Source: CAZYQW01 sp964649825
GTDB taxonomy: Bacteria > Planctomycetota > B15-G4 > JADJEK01
Reading direction: 5' to 3'
Assembly: GCA_964649825.1 (NCBI GenBank)
Contig: CAZYQW010000051.1
Coordinates: forward strand, 70,011-134,010
Length of the DNA: 64,000 nt
Position 1 is the stretch's first letter, and every line of letters begins with the position of its first letter. Made by a program: the position numbers and the translations under genes. The notes below the pieces were generated by a model, which saw only the letters and a list, made by a program, of their open reading frames with translations, ran no database searches and was not told the DNA's origin. Positions 15,410-23,167 of the stretch are shown in pieces.

Positions 15410-17731
15410 TCAGATCTGCAGCAACACGTCGTCGAGCGAGTTGAGGACGGACAGGAATCGGGCGGCGGCCTCGTAGGCGGACTGGAACCGCTCCAGGAGC
15501 AGAAGCTCCTCGTCGGGGTTCACGCCCGACTCGGCGTAGCGTTGGGTTTGAAGGGTCAAGAGCACGAGGCCGGTCGCGTCGAGGGACGACTCGGCGCCGG
15601 CCGCGGCGCTCCCGACCTCCGCCGCGAACGCGTTGTAGAAGCCGTTGATCGACGCTCCGTCGAAGTCGTCGAGCGCAAGGTCGCCGACGGCGGCGAGGGC
15701 GAGGAAGTTCCCGCCGTCGCCGGGGCCGCCGTGCGCCGCGCCCGCCACGAGCTCGGGATGGCCCTCGAGGAGCGCGGAGACGTCGATCGAGCTGGCGTCG
15801 GTCCCTTGGAACAGGGCGTTCAGCCCGAAGGCGGCCAGGATGTCGGACGTGTCGGTGTCGCCCGGGACGGTCAGGTCGAAGTACTGCCCGGCGCTCCCCT
15901 CGACCTCCCCCGGCTCGAACGCCACGAACACGCCCTCGAGGAACTCCAGCGGAGTGCCGGGCTCGTACCCTTCGCCCACGGGCAGCGACGTCAGGAAGGC
16001 GCCGTTCTCGTCGAACACGTCGACGGTCAGGCCGGGCGTCACGCCGATCTCGCCGTCTCCGCTCGGCTTGAACGTGTACGCCTGGGAAGACTCGAGGTTG
16101 CTCGACCCCGTCACCGTCACCGCGACCGGCACGTCGGTCCCGGTCGCGGACGCCGGCAGCCCCAGTGCGGCGGCGGGAGACCCGACGCCGTCGGCCACGG
16201 CGAGGCTCGAAGCGGAACCGGTCGTGCCGGAGGCGACGACGAGCTTCCCATCGACCACGTTGGCCGTCACGCCGGCGACCTGCGCCGAGATCGCGGCGGC
16301 GACTTCGGCCGCGGTCGCAGTGGCGATGTTCTGGAAGTCGACCGCGTTGAAGGTGACCGTCTGGGGCGCGCCGCCGTCCACCGCGATCGTGAGCTGGGAG
16401 CCCGGCGCCAGCGCCACCGGGAACGCCGTCGATCCGACGAGCGCGGCGTTTCCGGCGCCGAACGTGCCTCCCTCCACCGGGTTCTGGTCGAGCCGCTGCG
16501 AGAAGTCGAACCCGTAGGCCGAGGTCGAGCTGAGCTTCAACTTGCCGACGCCGTCGATGAACGCGGAGAGCTGCGGGATCGCGTTCAGCGAGTCCAGCAG
16601 GTCCCCGACGGTCTGGCTGCCCGGGCTGATCGTGATCTCGTGACGGGTGACGTCTCCGGTCTCGAGGTGGGTCACCGCGATCGACAGCACGCCGTTCTTG
16701 ATCTCGAACGGGAGCCCCGCGTCCTTGAGAGTCACCTTCAACGGATCGATCCCCGGGGGGATCGACGTGCCGTACGTCGACGAGAGGTTCTGGAACGGCC
16801 CGGTCGCCGGCACGCCGCGCGCGTGGGTGCGGTTCACCTGCAAGATCACGTTTCGCGCCAGCTCGTTCAGGTCGTCCACGCGGTCGTTCAGGTCGCCGGC
16901 GAGGATGCTCCGGAGGCCGCCGAGGCGGCCATCGAAGTTCTTCAGCTCGAGCGACTTTCCCGCCGTGACGCGGAGTCCGACCTCGGTGTCGATGGAGACG
17001 TTGAGCGTCTGGACGGACGCGCCCGACACGACGGTGGCCCCCGCGATCGACACGTTGACGGTGCCGTCCTCGAGGTGCTGAGCCTGCGCCCCGATCAGCT
17101 CGGCCAGCCTCTCGAGCGACGCGCTGCGCAGGTCCTTCAGGTCGCTCGGAGTCGTGCCCACCGCGAGCTGGGTCTGGATCTTGCCGTTCAGCTCGCTCAC
17201 CTGGGTGAGGAGCTGGTTCACCTCGCTCACGATCGTCTGGGCGTCGAGGATGCTCGTCGACCGGAGCTGCGCGAAACCCTCGAGCCGCTGGCGGAACCCG
17301 AGCGCGAGCTCGGACGCGGACGAGAGGAAGTTCTGTCGCAGCGTGAGGTCCTCGGGCGTGGTCGCCGCCTCGGTCGCCTTGTTGAACAGGTCCTGCAGGC
17401 GCGCGGAGAGCCCGTTCTCCGTGAGGTCGCCGAGGAGCGACTCGATTTGGTCGAACACCGAGGTCTCGGCCGCGAAGCGCCCGGCGAGGCCGGCTTCCGT
17501 CCGGATCCGCGCGAGCAGCGACTCGTTGACGACGGAGCGGATGTCGACGACCTCGACGCCGGTGCCGAGCTGGGTAAGGCGCGGCCCGATGGCGGGGTTG
17601 GTCGTCGCCAGGAGCGCGATCTGCCTCGAGTAGCCCGGGGTGTTCTGGTTGGCCAGGTTGTGGCCGATGACGTCCATCACGGTCCGTGCCGTGATCAGCG
17701 CACGTAGACCGGCTCCGAATCCGACTCCCAT
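15410..17731 (-). CDS. flgK: Flagellar hook-associated protein FlgK (HAP1)
   Basis: FlgK forms the first hook-filament junction ring. The 773-residue protein has the conserved N-terminus of rod/hook/HAP proteins (GAGLRALITARTVMDVIGHNLAN followed by TPGYSRQ), a long coiled-coil region and the C-terminal motif ending in a LLLLERFQSAYEAAARFLSVLN helix. A large central part (about 330-640) is enriched in Gly, Ala and Thr with beta-strand repeats, so it exceeds the roughly 550-residue enteric form. The gene is preceded by flgN, its likely chaperone. Confidence 0.93.
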   Translation of the reverse strand: MGVGFGAGLRALITARTVMDVIGHNLANQNTPGYSRQIALLATTNPAIGPRLTQLGTGVEVVDIRSVVNESLLARIRTEAGLAGRFAAETSVFDQIESLLGDLTENGLSARLQDLFNKATEAATTPEDLTLRQNFLSSASELALGFRQRLEGFAQLRSTSILDAQTIVSEVNQLLTQVSELNGKIQTQLAVGTTPSDLKDLRSASLERLAELIGAQAQHLEDGTVNVSIAGATVVSGASVQTLNVSIDTEVGLRVTAGKSLELKNFDGRLGGLRSILAGDLNDRVDDLNELARNVILQVNRTHARGVPATGPFQNLSSTYGTSIPPGIDPLKVTLKDAGLPFEIKNGVLSIAVTHLETGDVTRHEITISPGSQTVGDLLDSLNAIPQLSAFIDGVGKLKLSSTSAYGFDFSQRLDQNPVEGGTFGAGNAALVGSTAFPVALAPGSQLTIAVDGGAPQTVTFNAVDFQNIATATAAEVAAAISAQVAGVTANVVDGKLVVASGTTGSASSLAVADGVGSPAAALGLPASATGTDVPVAVTVTGSSNLESSQAYTFKPSGDGEIGVTPGLTVDVFDENGAFLTSLPVGEGYEPGTPLEFLEGVFVAFEPGEVEGSAGQYFDLTVPGDTDTSDILAAFGLNALFQGTDASSIDVSALLEGHPELVAGAAHGGPGDGGNFLALAAVGDLALDDFDGASINGFYNAFAAEVGSAAAGAESSLDATGLVLLTLQTQRYAESGVNPDEELLLLERFQSAYEAAARFLSVLNSLDDVLLQI

Positions 17732-17746
17732 GGTTCTCCTCCTTCT

Positions 17747-18232
17747 TTAAGCGTGCGAGTCGAGGCGTGAAAGCGACGTGCGGATCGCGGTGGAGCCCGA
17801 CTCCGCGAGCGACGACGACACGATGCCTCGAACCGTGGCGATGGCGTCGAGCGAGGATCGAGCGACCGCCGCGTTCTGCATCGACAGCTCGCGAGCGGCG
17901 CGCCGCGTCCGGCGGAGCCGCCGGGTCGGCTCGTGGATCCGTTCCACCTGCTCGGCGGGAAGGTGCTTCATCACCGCGGGAAGCGCGGTCGACGCCGGAA
18001 GCCCCTCGACCTCGAGGAGCTCGAACAACGCGTCTCGACACTCGTACGACACGCGCTTCAGCTCCGAGTAGACCGCGTCGAGCGCTTGGCTCGCGGCGAG
18101 GATGGCGTCGGGCGAGCCGCCGGCGAGCGCCGCGCCCTGCGAGCGCAGCCGCTCGGTGAGCTCCTCCTCGACGTTCAGCGCGATCAGAAGCTGCTCGCGG
18201 AGTCGTTCGACGGTTCGGGAGAGTTCGGTCAC
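17747..18232 (-). CDS. flgN: FlgN-like chaperone for FlgK/FlgL
   Basis: This 161-residue helical protein has the features of FlgN: an N-terminal coiled coil (LRQLLIALNVEEELTERL-like), a middle acidic helix pair and a C-terminal helix (SLDAIATVRGIV). FlgN binds the C-terminal helices of FlgK and FlgL in the cytoplasm and delivers them to the export gate. The gene lies directly upstream of flgK and overlaps the preceding flgJ stop by 4 nt. Low family conservation limits certainty, but size and position fit well. Confidence 0.8.
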   Translation of the reverse strand: MTELSRTVERLREQLLIALNVEEELTERLRSQGAALAGGSPDAILAASQALDAVYSELKRVSYECRDALFELLEVEGLPASTALPAVMKHLPAEQVERIHEPTRRLRRTRRAARELSMQNAAVARSSLDAIATVRGIVSSSLAESGSTAIRTSLSRLDSHA

Positions 18233-18612
18233 GTTTCGTTCCTCGATGACTTGCCCTGAGTAATCGCGGCTTCGACCTGCTTCGCGATCGCCTGGAGGCC
18301 GTTCTTGGCGAGCGCGTCGGCGAGAGCGGTCTCCGCCATTCCCCGATAGATGGACGAGCCGGGCCCCGAGCCGAACGGGCCCTCCCCGTCCTCGGCCACC
18401 GAATCGAGCATCTCCTTCACGACCGACTTCAGCAGGACGGCCGTGAACTCGGTCGCCACGCGCCCCGCGTCTCTTTGTTCGACGCTCGGGCCGCTCGATT
18501 GAGCGGTCGGAGTGGAGTTGTTCGCAACCGCCGAGCGCGTGGCCCGTTCCGCCTCGGCGACCACGCGCGGGAGGGGGATGGCGACGTCGCCGAGGACACG
18601 TGAGATCTCCAT
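18229..18612 (-). CDS. flgJ: FlgJ-like rod-binding protein, single domain
   Basis: This 127-residue protein matches only the N-terminal rod-binding domain of FlgJ (FTAVLLKSVVKEML, a GPFGSGPGSSIYRGM-like region and ALADALAKNGLQAIAKQV). The peptidoglycan hydrolase domain found in enteric FlgJ is absent, so a separate muramidase would be needed, or none. The ATG shares one base with the flgI stop (TGATG), indicating coupling. It is likely the rod-capping scaffold in the periplasm. Confidence 0.88.
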   Translation of the reverse strand: MEISRVLGDVAIPLPRVVAEAERATRSAVANNSTPTAQSSGPSVEQRDAGRVATEFTAVLLKSVVKEMLDSVAEDGEGPFGSGPGSSIYRGMAETALADALAKNGLQAIAKQVEAAITQGKSSRNET

Positions 18613-19718
18613 CAGCGCACCTCGAGGTCGGCGTGCAGCGCGCCCACCTGCTTCATCATCTGGAGGATCGTGATCAGGTCGCGCGGCGTGGTGCCGAGCG
18701 CGTTCAGTGCGGCCGCGAGGTCCTGCAGCGTCGTCGTGTCCGACACGATCGACACGCCGTTGCCGGCGTCGACGGTCGCGTCGAGCTCCGTCCGCGGGAC
18801 CGTCGTCGTCGTGCCGGAGGAGAAGGGGGCGGGCTGCGAGACGACGGGGCTCTCGGCCACCGTCACCGTGAGGTTGCCGTGTGCGATCGCGACCATCGAG
18901 ATGCGAACGCCGTCGCCCGCGATGATCGTGCCCGTCTTCTCGTTGATGATGATGACGGCACGGACGAACGGCTCGACCGGGATCGACGACAGCTCGGCCA
19001 CGAGCGCGACGAACTGCGAGCGCTCCACGTCGGGCGGGATCGTCACCCTGACCATGGACGGGTCGAGCGTCTTCGCGATGCCGGGTCGGCTTTCGTTCAG
19101 CGCGTCCGTGATCCGGCGCGCGGTCTCGAACTCGGGCCGGCGCAAGCGGAAGTCGAACGTACGGTCGTCGGAGACGAAGCGGCTGTCGAGGTCGGCCTCG
19201 ATCGTGGCGCCGCCCACGATCGTCCCGACGGTGGGGTGGTTCTGGGTGACGCTCGACGCGGCCCCCGCCGCCTGGAAGCCGCCGATCGCCACGGGACCCT
19301 GCGCCACGGCGTAGACGTTTCCGTCGGCGCCGGCCAGCGGTGTGAACAGGAGGGTCCCGCCGAAGAGGCTCTTCGCCCCGCCGGTCACCGCGATCGACAC
19401 GTCGATCCGATCGCCCTCGCGCGCGAACGGCGGCAGCACGGCCGTCACGATGACGAGGGCCGCGCTGCCGTCCTTCAGGTCTCCCGCGGCGATGTTCAGG
19501 CTCTGCTTCTGCAGCAGGTTCTGCAGCGCCTGACGCGTGGCGCGCGCGCTGTCGCCGGTTCCGTTCAGGCCGACCACCAGTCCGGTGCCCAGGAGCGCGT
19601 TCGTGCGCATCCCTTTGACGTCGGCGACGTCGCCGATGCGGACCGCCGGGCGCGCCGGCGCCGCGGGCGCGAGGGCCGAGGCCTGGAACAGGAGCGAGAG
19701 CAGGAGGATCGGGGCCAC
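18612..19718 (-). CDS. flgI: Flagellar P-ring protein FlgI
   Basis: FlgI forms the periplasmic P-ring around the rod. The 368-residue product starts at GTG with a hydrophobic signal peptide (cleavage probably after about residue 20). The conserved core follows: VRIGDVADVKGMRTNALLGTGLVVGLNGTGD near the N-terminus, a DRIDVSIAVTGGAKSLFGGTLLFTPL stretch, and a C-terminal TTTLQDLAAALNALG. The family core is spread over the whole length, which is normal for FlgI (about 365 residues). It is followed by a 1-nt overlap with flgJ. Confidence 0.95.
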   Translation of the reverse strand: MAPILLLSLLFQASALAPAAPARPAVRIGDVADVKGMRTNALLGTGLVVGLNGTGDSARATRQALQNLLQKQSLNIAAGDLKDGSAALVIVTAVLPPFAREGDRIDVSIAVTGGAKSLFGGTLLFTPLAGADGNVYAVAQGPVAIGGFQAAGAASSVTQNHPTVGTIVGGATIEADLDSRFVSDDRTFDFRLRRPEFETARRITDALNESRPGIAKTLDPSMVRVTIPPDVERSQFVALVAELSSIPVEPFVRAVIIINEKTGTIIAGDGVRISMVAIAHGNLTVTVAESPVVSQPAPFSSGTTTTVPRTELDATVDAGNGVSIVSDTTTLQDLAAALNALGTTPRDLITILQMMKQVGALHADLEVR

Positions 19719-19748
19719 CGTGGGTCTCCGGGGAGAGGGCAGTCAGAG

Positions 19749-20351
19749 TCAGAAGGGCCAGATGAAGTCGAGGATCACCTCGAGCCAACCGGGCTCCGTC
19801 GTGCGCTTCAGGGGACCGCACGACTGGTAGGTGACGGTGGCGTTCGCGACCAGGGACGACGCGACCGAGTTGTCCGCTTCCACGTCGAAGGCGCGGACGA
19901 CGCCGGAGATCGTCATCCACTTCTCCTCGCCGTCGATCACGACCTTGCGGCGCCCTTCGACGACGAGATTCCCGTTCGGCAGGGAGTCGACCACCGTCGA
20001 CGTGATGCGCGCGCTGAAGTCGCCCTGCTTGCGGAAGTCCGCCTTCCCTTCGAAGTCGCGCGTGTACGACCAGTCGATCGGGAAGATGTCGTCGGCCAGG
20101 CTCTGCACCGGCTTCAGGGACGGGATCGCGGCGCTCGCGCTGGAGTCCTTCTCGTACTTGACGTTCTCCGAGTTGGTGACGCCTTGTCGCTCCTCGACGA
20201 CGATCGTGATGATGTCGCCGACGAGGCGCGCCCGGTTGTCGGCGATCAGCGCGACCTGGTGGCCGCGCCCGCGCTGCCACAGCGATTGCGCGCTCGCGTC
20301 GGCGGCGAACGCCAGGAGCAACGAGGCGAGAACGAGGAGGTTTCGAGGCAT
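19749..20351 (-). CDS. flgH: Flagellar L-ring protein FlgH, apparently not lipidated
   Basis: FlgH forms the outer-membrane L-ring, so its presence argues for a diderm envelope. The 200-residue protein has a signal peptide ending in ADASAQ and the FlgH core (SLW near the start, ARLVGDIITIVVEE, GNLVVEGRRKVVIDGEEKWMTISG). Classical FlgH is a lipoprotein with a Cys after the signal. Here no Cys lies in the first 60 residues, and a type I cleavage at about AQ-SL is more likely. A lone Cys occurs near residue 180 (QSCGPL). ATG start; flgI begins 30 nt downstream. Confidence 0.92.
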   Translation of the reverse strand: MPRNLLVLASLLLAFAADASAQSLWQRGRGHQVALIADNRARLVGDIITIVVEERQGVTNSENVKYEKDSSASAAIPSLKPVQSLADDIFPIDWSYTRDFEGKADFRKQGDFSARITSTVVDSLPNGNLVVEGRRKVVIDGEEKWMTISGVVRAFDVEADNSVASSLVANATVTYQSCGPLKRTTEPGWLEVILDFIWPF

Positions 20352-20368
20352 GTCGCTTCCGATCGGGG

Positions 20369-21310
20369 TCAGGGGTTCAGTTGGACGAGGCCGTTGCCGA
20401 CCACGCGGCCGACGAGCTTCCTCTGGGTCATCAGGTTCTCGACGCGAATCGTGGCACCGAGGATCCCGTCGTCGCGCGCGAGTCCGAACGCTTCGACGCG
20501 GAGGGCACCGCGGGCGAACACCATCGTGACGGCCTCGCCGCGGCGCACGAGGATCGGCAGCTCGAAGTCGCGCTCCTGGAGGACGTCGCCGATGGTGAGG
20601 GAACGGCGCGCGACGCGTCCGATCAGCTCGGTCGCGTCGGCCGCGGCCGCCACGCCGAAGCGGCTCGTGGTCTCGACGCGGGCGGTGCGCACGTGCTCCG
20701 GCGTGAGCCGTTCACCGCGCTTCAGCGTCCGGGCCAGGACGGGGTGCGTCGCGTAGGTTCGCACGAGGAACGCGGTCGGAAGCACGACCTGGAGCTTGTC
20801 GTCGACCACGACGTCGACCAGGACTCCGATCGCCCCCGCGCCGACCGGCCGCGACCGGAAGCGCGGCTTCAACTCGAAGGTCTCGCGCCCCCGGGGGACC
20901 TCGGCCTCGAACGGGTGCTTCGAGACGTCGATCTCGACGTCGTTCGACAGACCGAGCTCGCGCACGAGGTACTTCCGTGCCTCGGCCACCACCTCGTCCG
21001 GGTCGACGCGGCGGGTCAACGTACGCACGGTGACGCCGTCGGCGCCCACGAGGCGAACGGAGTTCTCCGGCAGAGAGAGCTCGATCGCGCGCCGCGTGAG
21101 CAGCCGGCCCGCCGACGGCGACGGCGACCGGCCGAGGTCGACGTCGAGCAGCTCGTCGGAGAGGAGCTCGCGTGCTTCCGCCCCGACCACGTCGTACAGT
21201 CGGATGCGCGTCCCGGGAGTGGCCGCGTCGGTGAGGAGTTCGACGTCGAGCGGATCCGGCGCGAGCGCGCCCGCGGCGAGGACGAGGAGGGGAAGGGCGA
21301 GGACGATCAT
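20369..21310 (-). CDS. flgA: Flagellar P-ring assembly chaperone FlgA
   Basis: FlgA is a periplasmic chaperone needed for P-ring assembly. The 313-residue product starts at ATG 21310, with AGGAGG 5 nt upstream, and has a signal peptide (ALPLLVLAAGALA). The N-terminal half is poorly conserved. The C-terminal half carries the SAF/ChapFlgA region: LKRGERLTPEHV, LIGRVARRSLTIGDVL, then LVRRGEAVTMVFARGALRVEAFGLA and a GRVVGNGLVQL ending. It sits between flgG and flgH in a typical order. Confidence 0.92.
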   Translation of the reverse strand: MIVLALPLLVLAAGALAPDPLDVELLTDAATPGTRIRLYDVVGAEARELLSDELLDVDLGRSPSPSAGRLLTRRAIELSLPENSVRLVGADGVTVRTLTRRVDPDEVVAEARKYLVRELGLSNDVEIDVSKHPFEAEVPRGRETFELKPRFRSRPVGAGAIGVLVDVVVDDKLQVVLPTAFLVRTYATHPVLARTLKRGERLTPEHVRTARVETTSRFGVAAAADATELIGRVARRSLTIGDVLQERDFELPILVRRGEAVTMVFARGALRVEAFGLARDDGILGATIRVENLMTQRKLVGRVVGNGLVQLNP

Positions 21311-21318
21311 CGAACCTC

Positions 21319-22107
21319 CTAACGGATCAGCCCGTTGACCTGGCTCAGCATCTCGTCGCCGGTCCGGATGGCGCGGGAGTTCACCTCGTACGCACGTTGC
21401 GCGACGATCAGGTTCACGAGCTCGGTGACCACGTCGACGTTGGATCGCTCGAGGAAGTTCTGGACCAGCGTGCCGGTTCCGTCCGAGCCGGGATTGACGG
21501 TCTGCGCGGTGCCCGACGCGGCGGACGGACGCCACAGGTTGTTGCCGAGCGCCTGCAGGCCGGAGCTGTTCGCGAAGCGGGCGAGCTGGATCTGGCCGAT
21601 CTGCGAGGACGTCGTCTCGTCGTCGGTCGTGATCACCGAGACCGTCCCGTCCGCCCCGATGGTGAGACTCGAGAGGTTCGCCGGGATGGTCAACTGAGGT
21701 TCCAGCAGGTACCCGTCCGACGTGACGAGGTTCAACTGCGAGTCGACGTGCCACGCACCGTCGCGGGTGTAGCCGGTGGTGCCGTCGGGGAGGGTCACCT
21801 GGAAGAACCCGTCGCCCTGGATCGCCACGTCGAACGGACGCTGGGTCCCCTCGAGGACGCCGGTCGTGAAGACGCGGGTGGTGGAGACGGCGCGGACGCC
21901 GCTGCCGACCTCGAGCCCGGTCGGCGTCTGCAGGCCCTGCGCGGCGTCGCCCGGCGCCTTCAGCGACAGGTAGAGGAGGTCCTGGAAGTTGACGCGACTC
22001 CGCTTGAAGCCGTTCGTGTTGACGTTCGCGATGTTGTTCGAGATGACGTCGACGTTGAGCTGCTGGCCCTTCATCCCCGTCGCCGCGGTGAACAGTGCTT
22101 TCATCAT
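21319..22107 (-). CDS. flgG: Flagellar distal rod protein FlgG
   Basis: FlgG builds the distal rod that crosses the periplasm. The 262-residue protein is the normal family length. It has the rod/hook N-terminal signature (AATGMKGQQLNVDVISNNIANVNTNGFKRS), FDVAIQGDGFFQV in the middle and the C-terminal helix NVDVVTELVNLIVAQRAYEVNSRAI. Two tandem ATGs mark the start. It follows flgF by 21 nt and precedes flgA by 8 nt. Confidence 0.97.
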   Translation of the reverse strand: MMKALFTAATGMKGQQLNVDVISNNIANVNTNGFKRSRVNFQDLLYLSLKAPGDAAQGLQTPTGLEVGSGVRAVSTTRVFTTGVLEGTQRPFDVAIQGDGFFQVTLPDGTTGYTRDGAWHVDSQLNLVTSDGYLLEPQLTIPANLSSLTIGADGTVSVITTDDETTSSQIGQIQLARFANSSGLQALGNNLWRPSAASGTAQTVNPGSDGTGTLVQNFLERSNVDVVTELVNLIVAQRAYEVNSRAIRTGDEMLSQVNGLIR

Positions 22108-22128
22108 GGGTCGCCTCCTCCCGCCGTC

Positions 22129-22839
22129 CTACTGGCGGATCCCGACGGCCTCGCCGCGGATGCGGTCGATGCCGATCAACGCCTTCTGCGCGGCCTCGAA
22201 CGCGCGGAAGCCGGAGATCATCTGGACCAGTTCGTCCACGACGTTGACGTTCGCGTTCTCGAGGTAGCCCTGCCGGACCTTGGCGTCGACGGAGTCGAAC
22301 GGCTCGGCCTGCGGCCCCTCCGAGAATCGGCCCGCGTCATCCGGGACGAGGCGGGGCAGGTTCTTGAACTCGACGATCCGGAGGCGCGCGAGCTCCTCGC
22401 CGTCCTGGGTCGCCTTGCCGGTGGGATCGATGTTCAACGGCCCGCGACCCGGATCGGCCTGGATCGGGCCCACCTCTCCGAGCACCCGGGCGCCGTCCGC
22501 GGCGACCAGGAATCCCTCGGCGTCGAGCTGGAAGTTGCCGTTGCGCGTGTATCGCACCCCGGCGTTGGTCTCGAGCGCGAAGAACCCGGGTCCTTCGATC
22601 GCCAGGTCGTGGGGCTGTCCGGTCTCGCGGAGGTCGCCCGGCGAGTGATCGATGTCCTGGCGGTAGTCGGGCAGCGTGAGCCCGGCCGCGGCCCGGAGCG
22701 ACGAGGCGAACGCGTCGGCCGACGCGATCCGCTTGCGGTAGCCGATCGTCGAAGCGTTCGCGAGGTTCTGGGCGCGGGCGTCCTGGATCTTCGTGAGGAG
22801 ATCGAGGGCGGCCGCGGAGTGGACGATTCCTGGATCCAT
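22129..22839 (-). CDS. flgF: Flagellar proximal rod protein FlgF-like
   Basis: This 236-residue flagellar rod protein has the family N-terminus (ALDLLTKIQDARAQNLANASTIGYRK), LAIEGPGFFALETNAGVRYTRNG and a C-terminal NVNVVDELVQMISGFRAFEAAQ helix. Length and its place directly before flgG support FlgF (proximal rod). It is more divergent than flgG, and a FlgG paralogue would be the alternative. GGAGG precedes the ATG. It is the first gene of a nine-gene flg operon. Confidence 0.88.
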   Translation of the reverse strand: MDPGIVHSAAALDLLTKIQDARAQNLANASTIGYRKRIASADAFASSLRAAAGLTLPDYRQDIDHSPGDLRETGQPHDLAIEGPGFFALETNAGVRYTRNGNFQLDAEGFLVAADGARVLGEVGPIQADPGRGPLNIDPTGKATQDGEELARLRIVEFKNLPRLVPDDAGRFSEGPQAEPFDSVDAKVRQGYLENANVNVVDELVQMISGFRAFEAAQKALIGIDRIRGEAVGIRQ

Positions 22840-22870
22840 CGTGACCTCCGGGTTCCGGTCACGACGGGAA

Positions 22871-22888
22871 GAGCGAACTGGGTGCCAA
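22871..22888 (-). promoter_or_regulatory. Sigma-54 (-24/-12) promoter for flgF operon
   Basis: The minus strand reads TTGGCACCCAGTTCGCTC, matching the sigma-54 consensus TGGCAC-N5-TTGCW in the -24 element, with invariant GG and GC exactly 12 nt apart. The only deviation is TCGC in place of TTGC. Transcription would start near 22862, about 20 nt before the flgF ATG. Sigma-54 control of rod/hook genes is known in many flagellated bacteria. Confidence 0.72.
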
Positions 22889-22924
22889 CAAGAATCCTGC
22901 GACGCGGCTTCGGAATGAGCATCC

Positions 22925-22953
22925 TAAGTAATTAAAGCAAATCGACTTATAAT
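22925..22953 (+). promoter_or_regulatory. AT-rich segment with TATAAT
   Basis: A perfect TATAAT is at 22948-22953, inside the only strongly AT-rich stretch nearby. The -35 position (around 22925-22930, TAAGTA) is poor. If used, it gives a leader of about 205 nt before the beta-helix gene. Confidence 0.4.
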
Positions 22954-23167
22954 GTCATCCAGGTCAGTCTCCCGGCTGGTGCCGCGGGAGAGGTGGCGGA
23001 ACTCGATTCTGATCGCGGGCCGGACGAGGGAAACGTTTTCGCTCGCGCCTTTCGATCCGGATCGGCCGTTTTGCGCCGGCCGCCGGGCGGGCTCGCGACA
23101 TGGAAGAGGTTCAGTGCCTCGCACCCATGACTCCGCGGCGACCGGCCGCGGACCGAAGGAGAACCTC

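Larger units (their letters stand above)
22840..23167. other. Divergent intergenic region flgF / secreted beta-helix gene
   Basis: This 328-nt gap holds the sigma-54 promoter of the flg operon (minus strand) and a conspicuous AT-rich patch at 22925-22953. The rest, about 22955-23150, has no supported gene. An in-frame open extension of the downstream gene exists, but its composition is Arg/Ser/Pro-rich and it lacks a good ribosome site, so it is read as leader. Confidence 0.6.
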
